This document shows, piece after piece, positions 43,042 through 56,292 of a stretch of DNA of 64,000 nt (its first letter is position 1; the number at the start of each line of letters is the position of its first letter). The DNA is from Uloborus plumipes (Eukaryota > Arthropoda > Arachnida > Araneae > Uloboridae): positions 92,001-156,000 of the forward strand of contig JAXGGA010001056.1 of assembly GCA_038373865.1 (NCBI GenBank). Reading direction: 5' to 3'. The notes beneath the pieces were generated by a model. That model was given only the letters and a program-made list of their open reading frames with translations, was not told where the DNA came from and searched no databases. Position numbers and translations under genes: made by a program.

Positions 43042-44976
43042 AGACTTCAATAGTTTGGAGGGGGGAAAAAGGCGATTAAAAATGACTTAAAATATGTAAA
43101 TCGTTGAAATATATCACAAATAAGCACATTTTCAATTATATTTCCAATTGCATTATTTTAAAGCTAAAGGGTACTTTAAGAGTAGATCTCTTATTTTCAC
43201 ATTAGTCCATTACTACTTAATTGAAGTTGAAACTATAACCGCTACATTCACCGTCAATTCTGACTTCGTTGTTTGACTAGACATCGGTCCTTAACCGGGA
43301 GTTTTAACTTTTAACTACGCTCAGACAAGTCTTCGAAAACATGCCTGGTTGCTGATGAATTCATTCTAAGGATCATTCAAAATACAAAATTAAAGAAAAG
43401 GCAAGAAAAGAGCTATTTTTACGCGTTTCAGTTTCTAGACTTTCAGCAGCGAGTGCTAATAAAAATTATTAAAATTATTTTAAAGCGCAATTGGACTGTC
43501 ATCATTACAAGTTGTACGCAGTTAATCGACAAGAATGAGCTACCAACTTCAAGTCTTATTATTGTTGAAGGCTACTCTCTAACTTCAAAAACCATTGCTC
43601 AAAGATGAACAGTTAAAGGTAAGATATATTTGTTTTCTACAAATGAAATCTTTCTTGTTTCTGTTATTGCTGTCAAATACTGTAAATGTCAAAGTATTCT
43701 TTGCTAAAAAATCCGCATTGGATTTGGTCTGTTATTTTTAATGCTTCTATATGCTACTTTAATCGAAATCCATTCATACATTAAAATACTAAATACAGCT
43801 TTTGAGTGCCGAATAATATTCTGGTGAACTTCATTTACGTGTGAAATAATTTCAGAGTGTTGTGTATGACATACAAAACTTAGTATTGTTAACTTCAAGC
43901 TTGGAGACTGTTAAGACTGAAGTGATTTTGATGCAGCCCTTGATTTTCATATTAAAAGAATGTAAATTTTCGCTATGACTCATAAGTCTCTCCGTAATGC
44001 ATATTTTTTTAACAGATTGTGTATTGTTTTATTATCATTTATACCATATTATTTTATCTGTTTTTCAAGCAAAGGAATTTCTAATTAGATACGTAAAATT
44101 GTCTAAGGGAAAAATACACGTTGTTAATTCTTTTTAAAACTGGGATTTTTTTTATGATTCTTGACTTTTTTTCATTCATATTGAGCGAAAAACAAAATAC
44201 AGTTTGTCTCAGAAGCAAGATAAAATAACTAATAACTACGTTTCCTACTTGATATTCCGACGTTAAGGCCTCTCATGTTTATCTTCTGACCCCATGTAAC
44301 AAGTAATTTTTGCAAGCACTCATTTTTTTGCAAAGCATATGTGCTTGTTCGTGAGGTTAAGAAAGCATTGATATCCTCTTTTATTGCACAGGAAGCGGAC
44401 TGGAGAATTTCAGTTTGTGATAACATTTAGACTCGAAAAGGGCGTTTCGCTATCTTCGGCAACTGTTGTGCTCTTTGGCAAAACGCATGAAACTTAAGTG
44501 TTTATTCTGTTTAACGTTATGTCCTTAGCCGATTCATAAACTTCCATGTTCCGTTTTCAGAGCCTCAGCGAGACTAAACGGAACAGGAATTATACACATC
44601 ATCCTTTTTGAATGGCATAACTTCCTGTAGGTATACCTGTGGTTTCTGAATGAATTTCGTGTGTTGTTTATTGTCTACGATTCAAAAGATTAGTAAACCT
44701 GAAAAAGGGAAAATTTCATGAACTTCCCCTCCCACAGTATTTTTCTTTTACTAGTACGATAGTATCAATATGGCAATTTATAAAACATATGCACGGCAGC
44801 AAAAATTCTAAAAATGGATATAGCAGAGGGCTTGTTTTATTTTTATTAAATTGCATTAATTGCGTTTTTTATAAAGCATATCAAAGAAGCAACTTTATCC
44901 CATGATATGCAATGACTAGTCTGACTCGTCATTTATATTATGGGCCACTGTAGACTTTGAGGAGCCTGAAATTATA

Positions 44977-45360
44977 CAGTAAAATCCTCGATTATCCGCG
45001 AGGGTCTTGGGAAAGAAACGAACACTATTAACAGATTTTTTAGAAAAAGCACGAATTTAAATTTTGTTTGTATCAACATTTCTTACCCAAGAGTGCGGTG
45101 TACTTCACCCAATAAGTTATTTTACTTAGGCGTACCACTTCTTTATAGATTTTATATGATTGGGAACCTCAAGTACAAATAATTTTTCATGCTGTACCTA
45201 TTATCACTGCTTGTACAGTACATATCACGCTTTAAGTGGGATGCAATTATTTTTAAACGAAATACATTTTTTATCTTATTTACTCCTTATTTTATGCTTT
45301 TTTCAGATTTATCCGCGATACCCGTGCAACCCAATTCCACGGATAATTGGGAGTGTACTG
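44977..45360. mobile_element. pogo/Tigger-type MITE, 384 bp
   Basis: Left end CAGTAAAATCCTCGATTATC CGCG; right-end complement CAGTACACTCCCAATTATCC G. It is flanked by TA at 44975-44976 and 45361-45362. The 'ATTATCCGCGG'-type ends are those of pogo/Tigger elements. There is no transposase. Confidence 0.75.
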
Positions 45361-46565
45361 TATTTTAATGTTATTTAGATGTTTCTTATTAACACCAAAC
45401 TGATTAATAAATTCCAAGAATAAAATGTATTCTTTCTCAGCTTTTACGTAACTGTTCAGTAGAGCGAAAATAAATGTTATTCTTCGGTCATATCAAGTTT
45501 CGTTTGATTTGTATGTCAGGGGGTTTAGCATTGAACACTGTATTTTAAGGTTCACATTAAAAGCAAATATTTAAGCAATACACATCCTAACCATTTCGGA
45601 AGAAAGCTTGCTTTTATTTTATTCGATATTATCACCACAGAAGCATAGACGACAAACTGAGAAAAAGTAATTACAGAACAATTAGAAGTAGAGAGCAATC
45701 GAGTATATTGATATCTTTTGATTATTAATTTCGACGATGCAATCTAGATTTTTACTTTAATAAGCATTTAAAAATAATTTATTTACCTATTTTAGCTTAT
45801 TTTGCAGAAAAATGTTTTGGTTTTACGAACTGAGCTATGTATTCAATTCTTATGAATAATACAGCTTGTGGGAACTAAATAAATACCTTTGTGCTTCAAA
45901 ATAAAGGCAAAAAATAGTACAATGCTAAAAAAGCACGTTGCGTTATTTGCTTTTAATAGAGCTTATGTTCATATAATCAGGTGTCGTTAAATTCCAGAAA
46001 GAAGCATTTGTTTGAAAGTGTTTCTCACCAATCGGGTTTTTTTACATTAAACAAATTTGCTATCTTGATAACTAAGCATTGCACTTAGTAACTGTAAGGT
46101 CATAAACATATGTTCAATCAGAAGTGAATTATTAGATACGTGGCGGCGTAAACTTCAAGAATATGTGTCTCAAAAACAAGCTTTGTTGGATTGTGAAGTT
46201 CAGTAATTGAATCGGTTGAGAGCAAAAACATCAGTCACAAATTCGAAAATTCGTTTTTTATGGAAACGAGCTGTGGGAGGCAAGATGTATATTGATATCA
46301 AAAATCACGTCAGTCAGGTTGCTAATTTAAAAGATACGGGCTAAGTTAATTGAATGTTGACCGTAGAAACAATGCTAGAATTAAGACGTTTTTTTTTCTC
46401 TCTTGAACAATTTGAAGTTCTTGACTGACGTTGTTTTTGTACTCACCGATTCAGTTGTTTCACTAATATTTTAGTAGATATGAAAAGACTAGAGAAAAAA
46501 TTTCGCTGCTGTTTAAATGATGTAAGAAAATCCCCCCCCCCTCCCCCACTGTTACTGTGTATCAG

Positions 46566-46712
46566 CAGGCTCGTCATTTAAGCGGATCAGGGGGGGGGGG
46601 TGGAATTAATGTATTTACATGTAAGTGGGCTTGGACATTTTTCGATAAAATTTATATTGGTTTTGCACCTTTTGATCCCCCCCCCCTGGAAAAGTGTGAA
46701 ATGACAGGCCTG
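46566..46712. mobile_element. hAT-type MITE, 147 bp, perfect 8-bp target duplication
   Basis: TGTATCAG at 46558-46565 and 46713-46720. Ends CAGGCTCGTCATTTAA and complement of AAATGACAGGCCTG. It contains a 10-G run and a 12-C run that can pair. Same family as 63647-63786. Confidence 0.85.
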
Positions 46713-46867
46713 TGTATCAGAGGTGATACAAAATTAAAATGAATATTTGAAATGCAAAGCATTTATCAGCATAAACTGCTAGAAATAATGTTAATTACTT
46801 AAGAAATGAATCTGTAACAACGATAAGAATTGTAAAAATAGTATAGCATGACATGAAATTAGGCTAT

Positions 46868-47115
46868 ACTGCCGTGCTAAGCACAAAAATCGTATCTGCA
46901 CTTTTTAAAAAAATTGAGTTACCGGCACCAGGTGGGTCTTTGTGATGTGTTTTACCTAAATATAAAATTATGTAGTCATTTAAGAACTGGACATGTTTTT
47001 GAAAAAATTCTGAAAAAGTTTCATCTGAATCAAATACATGGTGGCACAAAACTTTAAAGAGTTATATTTCAGTTTGAGTTCGACTGCAGATACCACTTTT
47101 GCGCTTAGCGCGGCA
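46868..47115. mobile_element. Short inverted-repeat element, copy 1
   Basis: Ends ACTGCCGTGCTAAGCACAAA and complement of TTTTGCGCTTAGCGCGGCA. It is homologous along its length to 52133-52383 but in opposite orientation ('cgtatctgcactttttaaa...caccagg'). Confidence 0.75.
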
Positions 47116-48488
47116 AATATAGTGGTAGTTGTTTTTACAAATAATATTTTTTAGTGTTTAGCTGAAAGTTAAAAGTAAAAATGGTTAAGCTTTTATACGG
47201 AATAATTTTTAGAACTAACTAACTGAAAGTTTTAGAAGATTTCAAATAGATTAGAAACTGATATATTCTGTTGCGAACTGATTGCGTTTTTTAAGTTAAG
47301 AGATACTGATATTATTTCGAATGAGGTTGCGTAGTGTCCCAAGTAGCACAAAAAACCTTTAAACGTTTTATAAACGTTTTTAATCGGTTGTAAGAATATT
47401 AATAACCATTTTACAACCTTTAAAAAACGAAACTTGGGGTGTGTTGGTCTTCACCATTTCCAGACCTAGTGCATTCTCTCAGGACTGACAAACCTTTTAT
47501 TCATTTGGCACCACTATTAGCACATACCATTACCTGATTGAGACACAGGAACTCTTACATTGCGAATATTACTAGGTATTTAAATTAGCTGAGAGCATAC
47601 ATTTCAAATAGATGCTCAAGGTATCTGTAATATGCCACAGAAAACATAGACGCTGACGGTTTTTCTGTATCTTAATAAAAGCAAAATTGAGCATCGTTCC
47701 AGCACGTAAACTATTTCGTTGGATGTCAGTATCTTTCTAATACATCACCTGCTTGCAGAAATTTTAATGTAGATATCTTAGCTTCAAAGCAATACCAAAA
47801 CGTCTTATCCTAGAAATAACTAAGATATTCTATTGTTGTTCTGAGACGACGGTATGATTATCTTATTGAATAAAATCATTCACTCTTCTGCTAATCTTAT
47901 AGGATAAAACGGTTTTTCACTTATCTCGCATTTCGTCATATTATTGAAAGCACTATGAGTATAAATATTTCTTTATGTTTAGGTACTGGTTTAGTATACA
48001 TATATTTTTCTCTCACAAGACAAGTCAAAGTTAAAATCTATCGAATGATTAAACATTGCAAATAAGAATTTAATATATTGTTTGACAATACTGTATTACA
48101 GTAGTGCTCTGTCTATGACCTGCGGGACACTCCAGCCCGCGAAACTGATCTGTGTGGCCCGTTATTTTGTTCCATGTTACAAATCAAAAAACAGAAGAAG
48201 TGATAATGTCACAAATTTGCCGCCAAATACTCATAAATTGGTTTCTGAAAAATATAAATTTAATAAAATATTCATCAAGTAATGATATTAACAATTTCTG
48301 GTCTGTAATTTTCTACCCAGTTCCACATTTTCCTATGTTATTTAAAAACATAATAATATGGTTTGAAACTTTATATATGCTCTGGCCCGAGAGAAAGATT
48401 TTAATATTGGGTGGCGGATCCTCGGGCAAATATAGGCTGAGCATCGCTGCTGTATTGGATAATTAAAAATAAACAAGGTTTACTTTAC

Positions 48489-48769
48489 CTTTCTACCAGC
48501 TTCGTTGTTATGAAGATTCATTATAGCTTTCGGGTCAGACTTTCCTCTCGCTTGACGAATATCATTGGTATCTACAAAACTCTTGGAAAAAGCGGTCCCA
48601 TAAGCAATGTTGTCTGAACATCCAGACCATTTAAACGCATCTGCGTGCTGTTTTTCAACTGTGCGATCACAGCCACATCTAACCAATCTTCCGCTGCTAC
48701 AAGCTCTGGTGACTGCATGGGACACACCAGCTGCTGAAATAGCATGGACGAACGCTGCTTCTCTTGTGC
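48489..48769 (-). CDS. Wnt4: Wnt4, penultimate exon
   Basis: Acceptor TTCTTCCAG|GC and donor AGAAAG|GTAAAG; the first codon is split (G)GC. The peptide (G)[20 protein letters not shown], then [44 protein letters not shown] and [11 protein letters not shown], is the central Wnt block with conserved cysteines. It fits Wnt4 (family wording [33 protein letters not shown]). Exons encoding the signal peptide and the WNCS region were not found to the right within the window and may lie beyond 64000. Confidence 0.95.
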
Positions 48770-49133
48770 CTGGAAGAAAATCATAACGAAAGGAATTAAT
48801 GAACTGCTTGGAGAAAAATTGAATTATATACCTCATTAAATACTTTGAAGTTCAAGTAGTAGCTTTTAGTTTTCATTTCAGACTGACGAAGAGGCATATT
48901 CCATAGAGTATAAAAATATTTTTGGTTTCATTAAAGTTTGAGCTTTTTGTTTTATTTTATTCGACAGTTCTTGTGCAGAGTCACACAGACGGCATCCTTA
49001 CTTTATTTATCAGGAAAGTTATATACGAATAAGACTCGAGGACAAGGGTTTTGGGGGGAGTTTTGACTCTGAAATCTCTTAATTTTTTTTTTTTTGAATG
49101 ACTACGCTATGTATTTTGAAACAACTATGTGGC

Positions 49134-49221
49134 AACTTAATCAACTATAAAAGAGCTTTTTATTAAAAAGCTCTATTATAGTTGATTAAGTTATGTTGAA
49201 AAAGTAATGGCTTTTTCAACA
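49134..49221. repeat. Two adjacent perfect-type hairpins
   Basis: 49134-49162 is inverted in 49163-49192 (AACTTAATCAACTATAAAAG / CTTTTT..AGTTGATTAAGTT) with about one mismatch or bulge. A second small hairpin, GTTGAAAAAG...CTTTTTCAAC, follows at about 49195-49221. It could be a decayed MITE core. Confidence 0.6.
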
Positions 49222-51484
49222 TAAATTGTAGAACGTATTGGAGGAAAATCAATTATAATAATATTCAACAGCTTTACAAATATATGAAACTGAAAAGTTT
49301 AATAAAGACAACTATTCGCACCTCTCAACTGCTTATCAATCATCAGTTCTGATGAACTGCAACAAAATGTTTTATAAGTATGCAGTAAAAATATGTCATT
49401 AATCATTTTTAATTTTATTTATTGTGATTACTCTTGCTTTTACACTACAATTATTCTCGTATCTCAAACAAACCTCCCGAAATTTCCCCAAAATTATGTC
49501 AGAATATCTGTATTAATGAAGATATCTTTATTTTCAGAATCATAACTGATGGTACCTCACACGAATTGGAAATATAATGTTGTAACAACAGCTCCCACCC
49601 TTTAATTTTGAAAGCTCTTAATTGTCGATACCATACTTAACATTGAACACATCAATATAATTAATGGACTGCGAACTGAAAGGAGAGTATTTTGCTATGG
49701 ATTTAAACGAAGATCTCCGAAAAATACTTTCTGCAACGTATTCATATGCATGTCAGCAGCAAACGGATATTAATCATGAATCCATATACCAGCGTTAAAG
49801 GGATAAAGTTTTTCAATTATTTAAGTAATACTTAACGTTCATTCACAGACCATTGCTAACATTCTCACGTTCATATGCAAAATATGACATATCTATATGA
49901 TGATAAGCTGCGTATTAAAAGAAGGAAACATAAATAATAAAAGAATATTGTAGGTCTTTAACGCTCAAATAATAATTAAAGGATGGGATGCCTAAATAAA
50001 TAATACCCGTCTGGAAACCTGTTCTTCTCTTTTGCATTCTTTGATGATTGCCTTTACTCAACTAAACCCATTTATAAGATACTCGAAAAGTATATAATCA
50101 TCCCAGCTGAAGCCGTAAGGTGTTATTCAAGTCTCGATCATCATTATATAATATTTAGTAAGCAAAGGAAATATGTACCTCAATTGTTCCTTTTGTCTTA
50201 AGCAGCAAAACATATCAAGCAGTATTGTAATGTTGTAGGATATAATAAGCTGTAAAAGGATATTGGTTTATAACAACCGTTCAGTTACCATTACATGGGA
50301 GTTAAGAAAAATTATGATGTAGTAGCTATCAAAACTTCTCATAAGCAATCATTGATTCCTTATTTTCATGCGAAATTACAGGTGTTATTACGGCAGTATA
50401 TTTTTAAATTATCAAAAAGTAGTGGTGAAGAATATTGTTTTGATATAAGGTGCAATTTTGCCACACCTTAGAGGAGTATATCTAGATCTTACATACAAGT
50501 AATTTTAAGTATCTGTTATGGGAATAAATAAATAAACAAACAAATAAACGTGCTCAAACGCTTCAAAAAATTAAGTTTTCCTTTGAGACAAGATGTTAAT
50601 CGCTCAAGTTTGAAATAAATTGTGGTGGTATATTATTTAGATTGTTAAACAAGCTATCATAAATATATAAAATGATTTAATCTCACCCCTTTTGTATCGT
50701 GAAACATAATAATTTAATCTAATGGCATAAACCTTCACAGCGGTTTACGTAATTTCGCTTTGGTGACTTGTATGCAGCGACAAAATTGAAAATGTACTTG
50801 AATAAAATCAGCTTAAGAATGGTATAAATTGCAATGAAAGTTGCAAATATTTATTTCGGTGTTAAAAGGAACTTTTTCTTCAGTACACTAAATTTTTCAT
50901 TGCAACTTAGGGTTTACTTACATTGGCTTTATTCAAGCACATATATTTTGAGCAAAGAAGTTAATATTAATTACGTCAATTTATTATACTTTACGTAAAT
51001 ATTTTGCGTCAAAGATTTGCTTTTTGAATAACTTTTGATTTTCTTAATTTATTAATTCTATATTTTAAAGTATAAGTATATCCTGTCATTTCATGTTAAA
51101 AGCATATTTCTTGAACTTGCTTTACTTGCGCAAAAACTACAATTTAAAGTAAAATTGATCGGAAATATTAGGGGAACGTCCGAAAATGTCTTTTTTTTAA
51201 ACAAGTAAATCTTGAAGAGTTTTTATTTTTAATCAACGATGTAATTACCCGCGTTATCAACAGCCTTTTGCCATTAAGTATGCAAATTTTTAATCCCGGA
51301 TGGATAAAAACCAATTGATTTTTGGTGTAAACTATCTGGAAATAGGATCTTATGATACAAGCCAAATGTTCAAGTGTTTGTTTCATAGAAAGTGTTTTAG
51401 CGATCGGAAGAAAAGGAAATCAGCTGGTACAATTCTAGGCGAGAATGTTCCTACTATTATCAGCTGAAAAGGAGTAATCTCGAA

Positions 51485-51660
51485 GCATGATAGTACAAGA
51501 CCACACTACTCAAGGCGAACCATTAAAGAATTAATGAGTTCTGGTGGGCTACTTTACCCACCATACTCACCTGACTTTGCATCATTTCGATCTGTATGCG
51601 ACAAAAAACTTGAAAAATTTTCAGATGTCCAAAACACCATCTCTAGGTATGTTGTTCAAA
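51485..51660 (+). pseudogene. mariner transposase relic
   Basis: The plus-strand frame reads KHDSTRPHYSRRTIKEL, then LLYPPYSPDFAS, corresponding to HDNARPHxSRRT (second catalytic Asp) and HPPYSPDLAPxD (third acid region) of mariner transposases. The spacing between the two blocks fits. The frame decays on both sides and no terminal repeats were found. It is a different lineage from the 15953-17255 mariner, judged by the motif wording. Confidence 0.65.
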
Positions 51661-52132
51661 AACTGAATTAATTTCTATTTACCCGGGTTTAAAAATATGT
51701 GCACTACCCTGCGGAATAGGGTAAATACACTGCTGATGAAAAATAAAAACTTTTAAAAATATGTTTGGGAAAAAATTAAAGAAAATAAACTTATTTTCCC
51801 GTAAAATTATTAAAAAGAAGTGGTTTTGGGGAACAGTTTTTATTAGCACCTTTTTTGATCTTGTTTCATGCATGTGCAATATTTCATGCTTGTAGTTTAG
51901 AGACGTTCATGTGAATTAATACCTGAAGTAATGGCAAGAGTGACGGAAAGTCGAAACACGTAAAAAGTTTATCTTTTTTAGAGATGACATTACATGAGCT
52001 ATTAGATTTAACACAGTTCCTTGATGTATACAGTAAAAGCTGTAAAGTTAGCCATACTTGTAATTTGACCACCTGTTCAAGTTGACTACTTTTTTATTCA
52101 CAAATATCACTGTCATATGTAACTAACTCTTT

Positions 52133-52383
52133 ACTGCCGTGCTAAGCGCAAAAGTGGTATCTGCAGACGAATTCAAACTGAGATATTACTGTTTAAAGTT
52201 TAGCGCCTCCATGTATTTGATTCAGGTGGTACTTTCTCAGAATTTTTAAAAAAATATTTCCGTTCTTAAATGATCACAAAACATGGTATTTAGGTAAAAT
52301 ACATCACAAAGAACCTCCTGGTGACAATAACTCCATTTTGTTTAAAAAGTGCAGATACGGCTTTTGTGCTTAGCACGGCAGTA
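52133..52383. mobile_element. Short inverted-repeat element, copy 2
   Basis: 251 bp. Ends ACTGCCGTGCTAAGCGCAAA and complement. It lies in opposite orientation to 46868-47115, so the two copies flank the Wnt4 exon 48489-48769 as an inverted pair about 5 kb apart. Confidence 0.78.
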
Positions 52384-55300
52384 TAAGTTGACCACTGAAG
52401 TACTGAACCGCAAACGCTCAAATTACAGAGATTGTACAGCACTTCTATGTCCCTTATTTTGGAATAGATCTTCATTGTAAAGAAGATGAGTTATGATTTG
52501 TGTCTATGGATTGCATTCTATTGATCTACGTGACATCTTTGCAGAAAAAGTAATCTATCAAAAAAATTTCACTTGAAATTATTCTCAGAAAATTCGGTTT
52601 AAACGATCAAAGTTTGAGAATATGACTCTCATTCACCATTTCGTGTGCCCCAATGAAACAAACCAAACAAATACTTCTAGCTACACAAAATCACACTTTG
52701 CAAATAGATCTAAGTGTTTAAATACTGTCGCTAGTAATTGATTTCTCCTGGTTATTGAACTGTCTTGAAGTTTCTTCATGAAAATCTCCAAGTTGAATCG
52801 TTTAACAACTTCAGCTTCAGGCTGGAGCTGATCTCTTCCCCCAGTTAATTAAAATGAAACATTAAAACTTGACACGATGATGCAGTACGAGCGTCAACGT
52901 TCTGATTTATGAGCTGTCGACGCTCTGACTAACGAATTCAAATGTTAAAAAGCGTTTTATGTTATCTCGCGTCATCGGCCTGATCGCTTCCTCATACATC
53001 AAGTTAATATTTTGTAATGTATTTTTGGAATGTGAAAATGGTAGGATATTTTTGTGGGCGTCTCCGTAGCTTCAGCTTGGAGTATTTTCGGGTGGTCTCT
53101 CAAGAGATAAATCGCACTCTACTGGACGTAATTGTTAACTTCAATGGATGTCATTAATATCGGATTTTTGGTGCGCAAATAGCAGTAGTGAACGCGGGTA
53201 GAATGCATCATTTAGGATCTACTGACGATTTCTGCAGATTATGTTCCAATTGTTTCTCAGTTTAAACTAAATTTTGAGTTTAAGTTGCAAAATGTGTACT
53301 TTTATTGAAATGTTTCAATTTTTAATTTATACATTGAAATGTATTATTTATGTTAAAACTTATCATCAATATGATCATTCTTATGCTACTGTTTGATTTT
53401 TTATCCTGGTATAAACTATGCTCTCTTATTTGATATTTTTGATACTGATGACATTCAAAGACTTCATTGAGTCTCAATCCTTTTATCTTATCTAAATATC
53501 TTTAGGTAAAAAAATAGTTTCAAGTTAGTTGAGATTATTTCAATCTTCTTATAATTGAAGCTAAAAAATCTCCTGTAGTAAGCTTACTTAGTGACATAAA
53601 AATCTTTAAAATTGCTTTTAAAATAGGGAGAAAAAGTTAAATACTTATAATATTAATGCTGAGGCTTAATGTTAACAGACAGATTGGAATTTAACAACCG
53701 GAAGCAAAATACATTTTACATTCTAATAATATCATTGCAAGAAAATTCGCAATAAAAAACTTCAACTACCTTCAAGGAAGAATAGTTAATTTTTATCACG
53801 TGACACGTTTAACTAATAGTAAACTTAAGAGCTAGTTAGGTCCAAGTATGGTAAAATGCCGATGTCTGTTGATGGCAAAAAGTGTGGGTGCTCTGAGCGG
53901 GACTTTAGATGTTTAAGAACATTTTTATGCTGCATAAACAGGCAGGCTTCTAAATTATTTGAATCTAGAGAGCTAAAAAAATCGACGTAATCACATTCAG
54001 TTACATTGTCATATATTTCGTGAAAATTTCCCCTTAATTATGGCAGAGATCCTTTTGTAGTTTTGAGATAATGTATTTTGTTTCCAAAATATTATGTAAG
54101 TTTCACATAAAATTAAGTAGACCAAACGATACCATGCTTAGTGGTTGATACTAAATTCGACTATTTAGCAAAGTTTAAATTTCAGTTTTAGGAAATATTT
54201 GAGGTTATTTTATGTGAAACTTTCGAATTTTCTCGTATCTCGTGAAAATCATTCGCGTAAGTCAATTGACGTAGTTTTACAATCACAAGTATCTTTTATT
54301 TTTTCAACGAGCACAATTGTTCCCAAACGTCACAGCCAGCAAAAGTTCTGAACGTAAGGCCTGATTATACCAAAGTGATATCCAGGTTCTAGAAAATGTT
54401 GATACTCCCCCAGAAGAAAACGTTACTTTCAAAGTAGTATTAAAGGAAGGGAGAAATTAAATTCTTTTTGGTGCCCCTTAAAGCTGTGGTCTTGGTTCAT
54501 GTACCTGCGGAACCGTGTACAAGTTAGATCCTGCCTAAATGGTCGTTCAGCTTAATTTTATTTTTTTTTTCTACTCCTCATAAGCTATACTTTACTTGAG
54601 ATATAAAAAATCATTCATTGATCATAAATACGAATCAAAAATAATTACAACGAATTTCTAACCCAAAACAATATTTGAGTCTTATTTGACTATCGCCAAA
54701 CTCATGTATTTCTATAAAACTATTTCAACGAATTATCTTGAAAAGTAAACTAATTATTAACTGTATTTTGGAAATACACGAATTCAATTTCATTTGACGT
54801 ACTGCCTAGCATAGTCAATTGATACTCATTACAACTTTTCTTATATGTTGTACAAAATTAAAAATGAAATTTAATGAGGAAACATAAGAGAGCACAGGAT
54901 TTGTTTCAAGTGGTTCCCTAGTGCTTCAGAAAGTAGGAAAGGAAATATATTTTGCTTAATTAATCGTCGAGTATGTCTGTGAAGCGATGACGTATTTGGC
55001 ATCAATTAGGTACTTGTTAAAATCGATTTTATCTTCACAAAATATTCACTATGCATCGAGTTTAATTAAAGTCAGGATGTCACATCACAGTGGTGAACTT
55101 ATAATGTTGCGAAAAGTAAACGAACTGAAGTGAAACAATTGAATGCAAACTTTTATTAAAATCTCAAAATCCTTTTTTGAAAGAAAAGAGGAAAAATTGA
55201 GAAGTTTGAATGAATATTATCATATTTATTTCCAGTTTTTCTTAAATCTATATTTTAATATAAGTTAAACTACTGTCTATAAAAATAACTTTAAAAATGA

Positions 55301-55823
55301 ACTTTTACTCTGGAGGGTTTTTAATAGAATTAAGACTACGATATATATGCCTACAAAAATGACGTCATATCATTTTTACATTTTTGCTATGCAATTTCGA
55401 GTGTCATATATTGAGACAATGTTTTCATTGAGATAGACAATGCTTATATAAGATGCTAACGTGTGTTTTCAAATTCATCTTTTTCATGAAGTGAATTTAC
55501 AGTTTAGACATTTCAAAGAAGAAAAATACTATGTTTGAGATTTTGGTTCTATGTACCCTTTAGATAATTTATTTTTTCATTCTGCATAGAATATCGTTTA
55601 TCTGACTTAAATATATTTTCTTCGATACTTGTAACTAGGCAGACACTTTCGGCTATTAGCTGGTTCACATTCTGTATTAGTAAAAGGAAAAAAAATTCGT
55701 TTTGCAACATCGAAAGTGTGTAAAGCTAATAAGGCCTAATAAACTAAATTGGCATATTTTGAGAAAGGGAAAAAACCCCCGAAAGATTTAGAATTGAAAA
55801 TGAGGTGCTTGAAAATGTATGTC

Positions 55824-55936
<113 letters not shown>

Positions 55937-56292
55937 GGAAAAAAACAATCTCCAAGTTACCATTATCACGCGTGACACGTTAAGCGAATAGGAGATTTTA
56001 GAATTAGTCGGATCAGATTGGGTAAAATGACCAGGATTTTAGTTATTTTCAACTTTGCTAGCTTGTAGAACCAGACTTACCTTTTTCGTCTAAAATGTAA
56101 CATTGCACTATGTGAGAGAAACTACAGTTTTTTTATGTGGTTATCTTTGACTAAAAAACTGTATAATCGTTTTATTTTTAATCTTGTTACTATTTTCCTT
56201 TTAACTCATAGTCTGGGAATAAAATGATTAAAGATTGAAAAAAATGAAATAACTTTACAAAGAGAGTAATTGAAGATATAAAACTAGTCATA

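Larger units (their letters stand above)
41665..48488. other. Last intron of Wnt4, with several transposable elements
   Basis: 6.8 kb. It contains the inverted Penelope-like pair (42333-43041), a pogo-type MITE (44977-45360), a hAT-type MITE (46566-46712) and a short inverted-repeat element (46868-47115). The remainder (43042-44976, 45363-46557, 47116-48488) is AT-rich with nothing recognised. Exon phases join at AGRK|AVEYD. Confidence 0.75.

Noticed and set aside
48082..48466. Overlapping plus-strand frames near the Wnt4 exon
   Set aside because: No homology or splice support; intronic to Wnt4 on the other strand.
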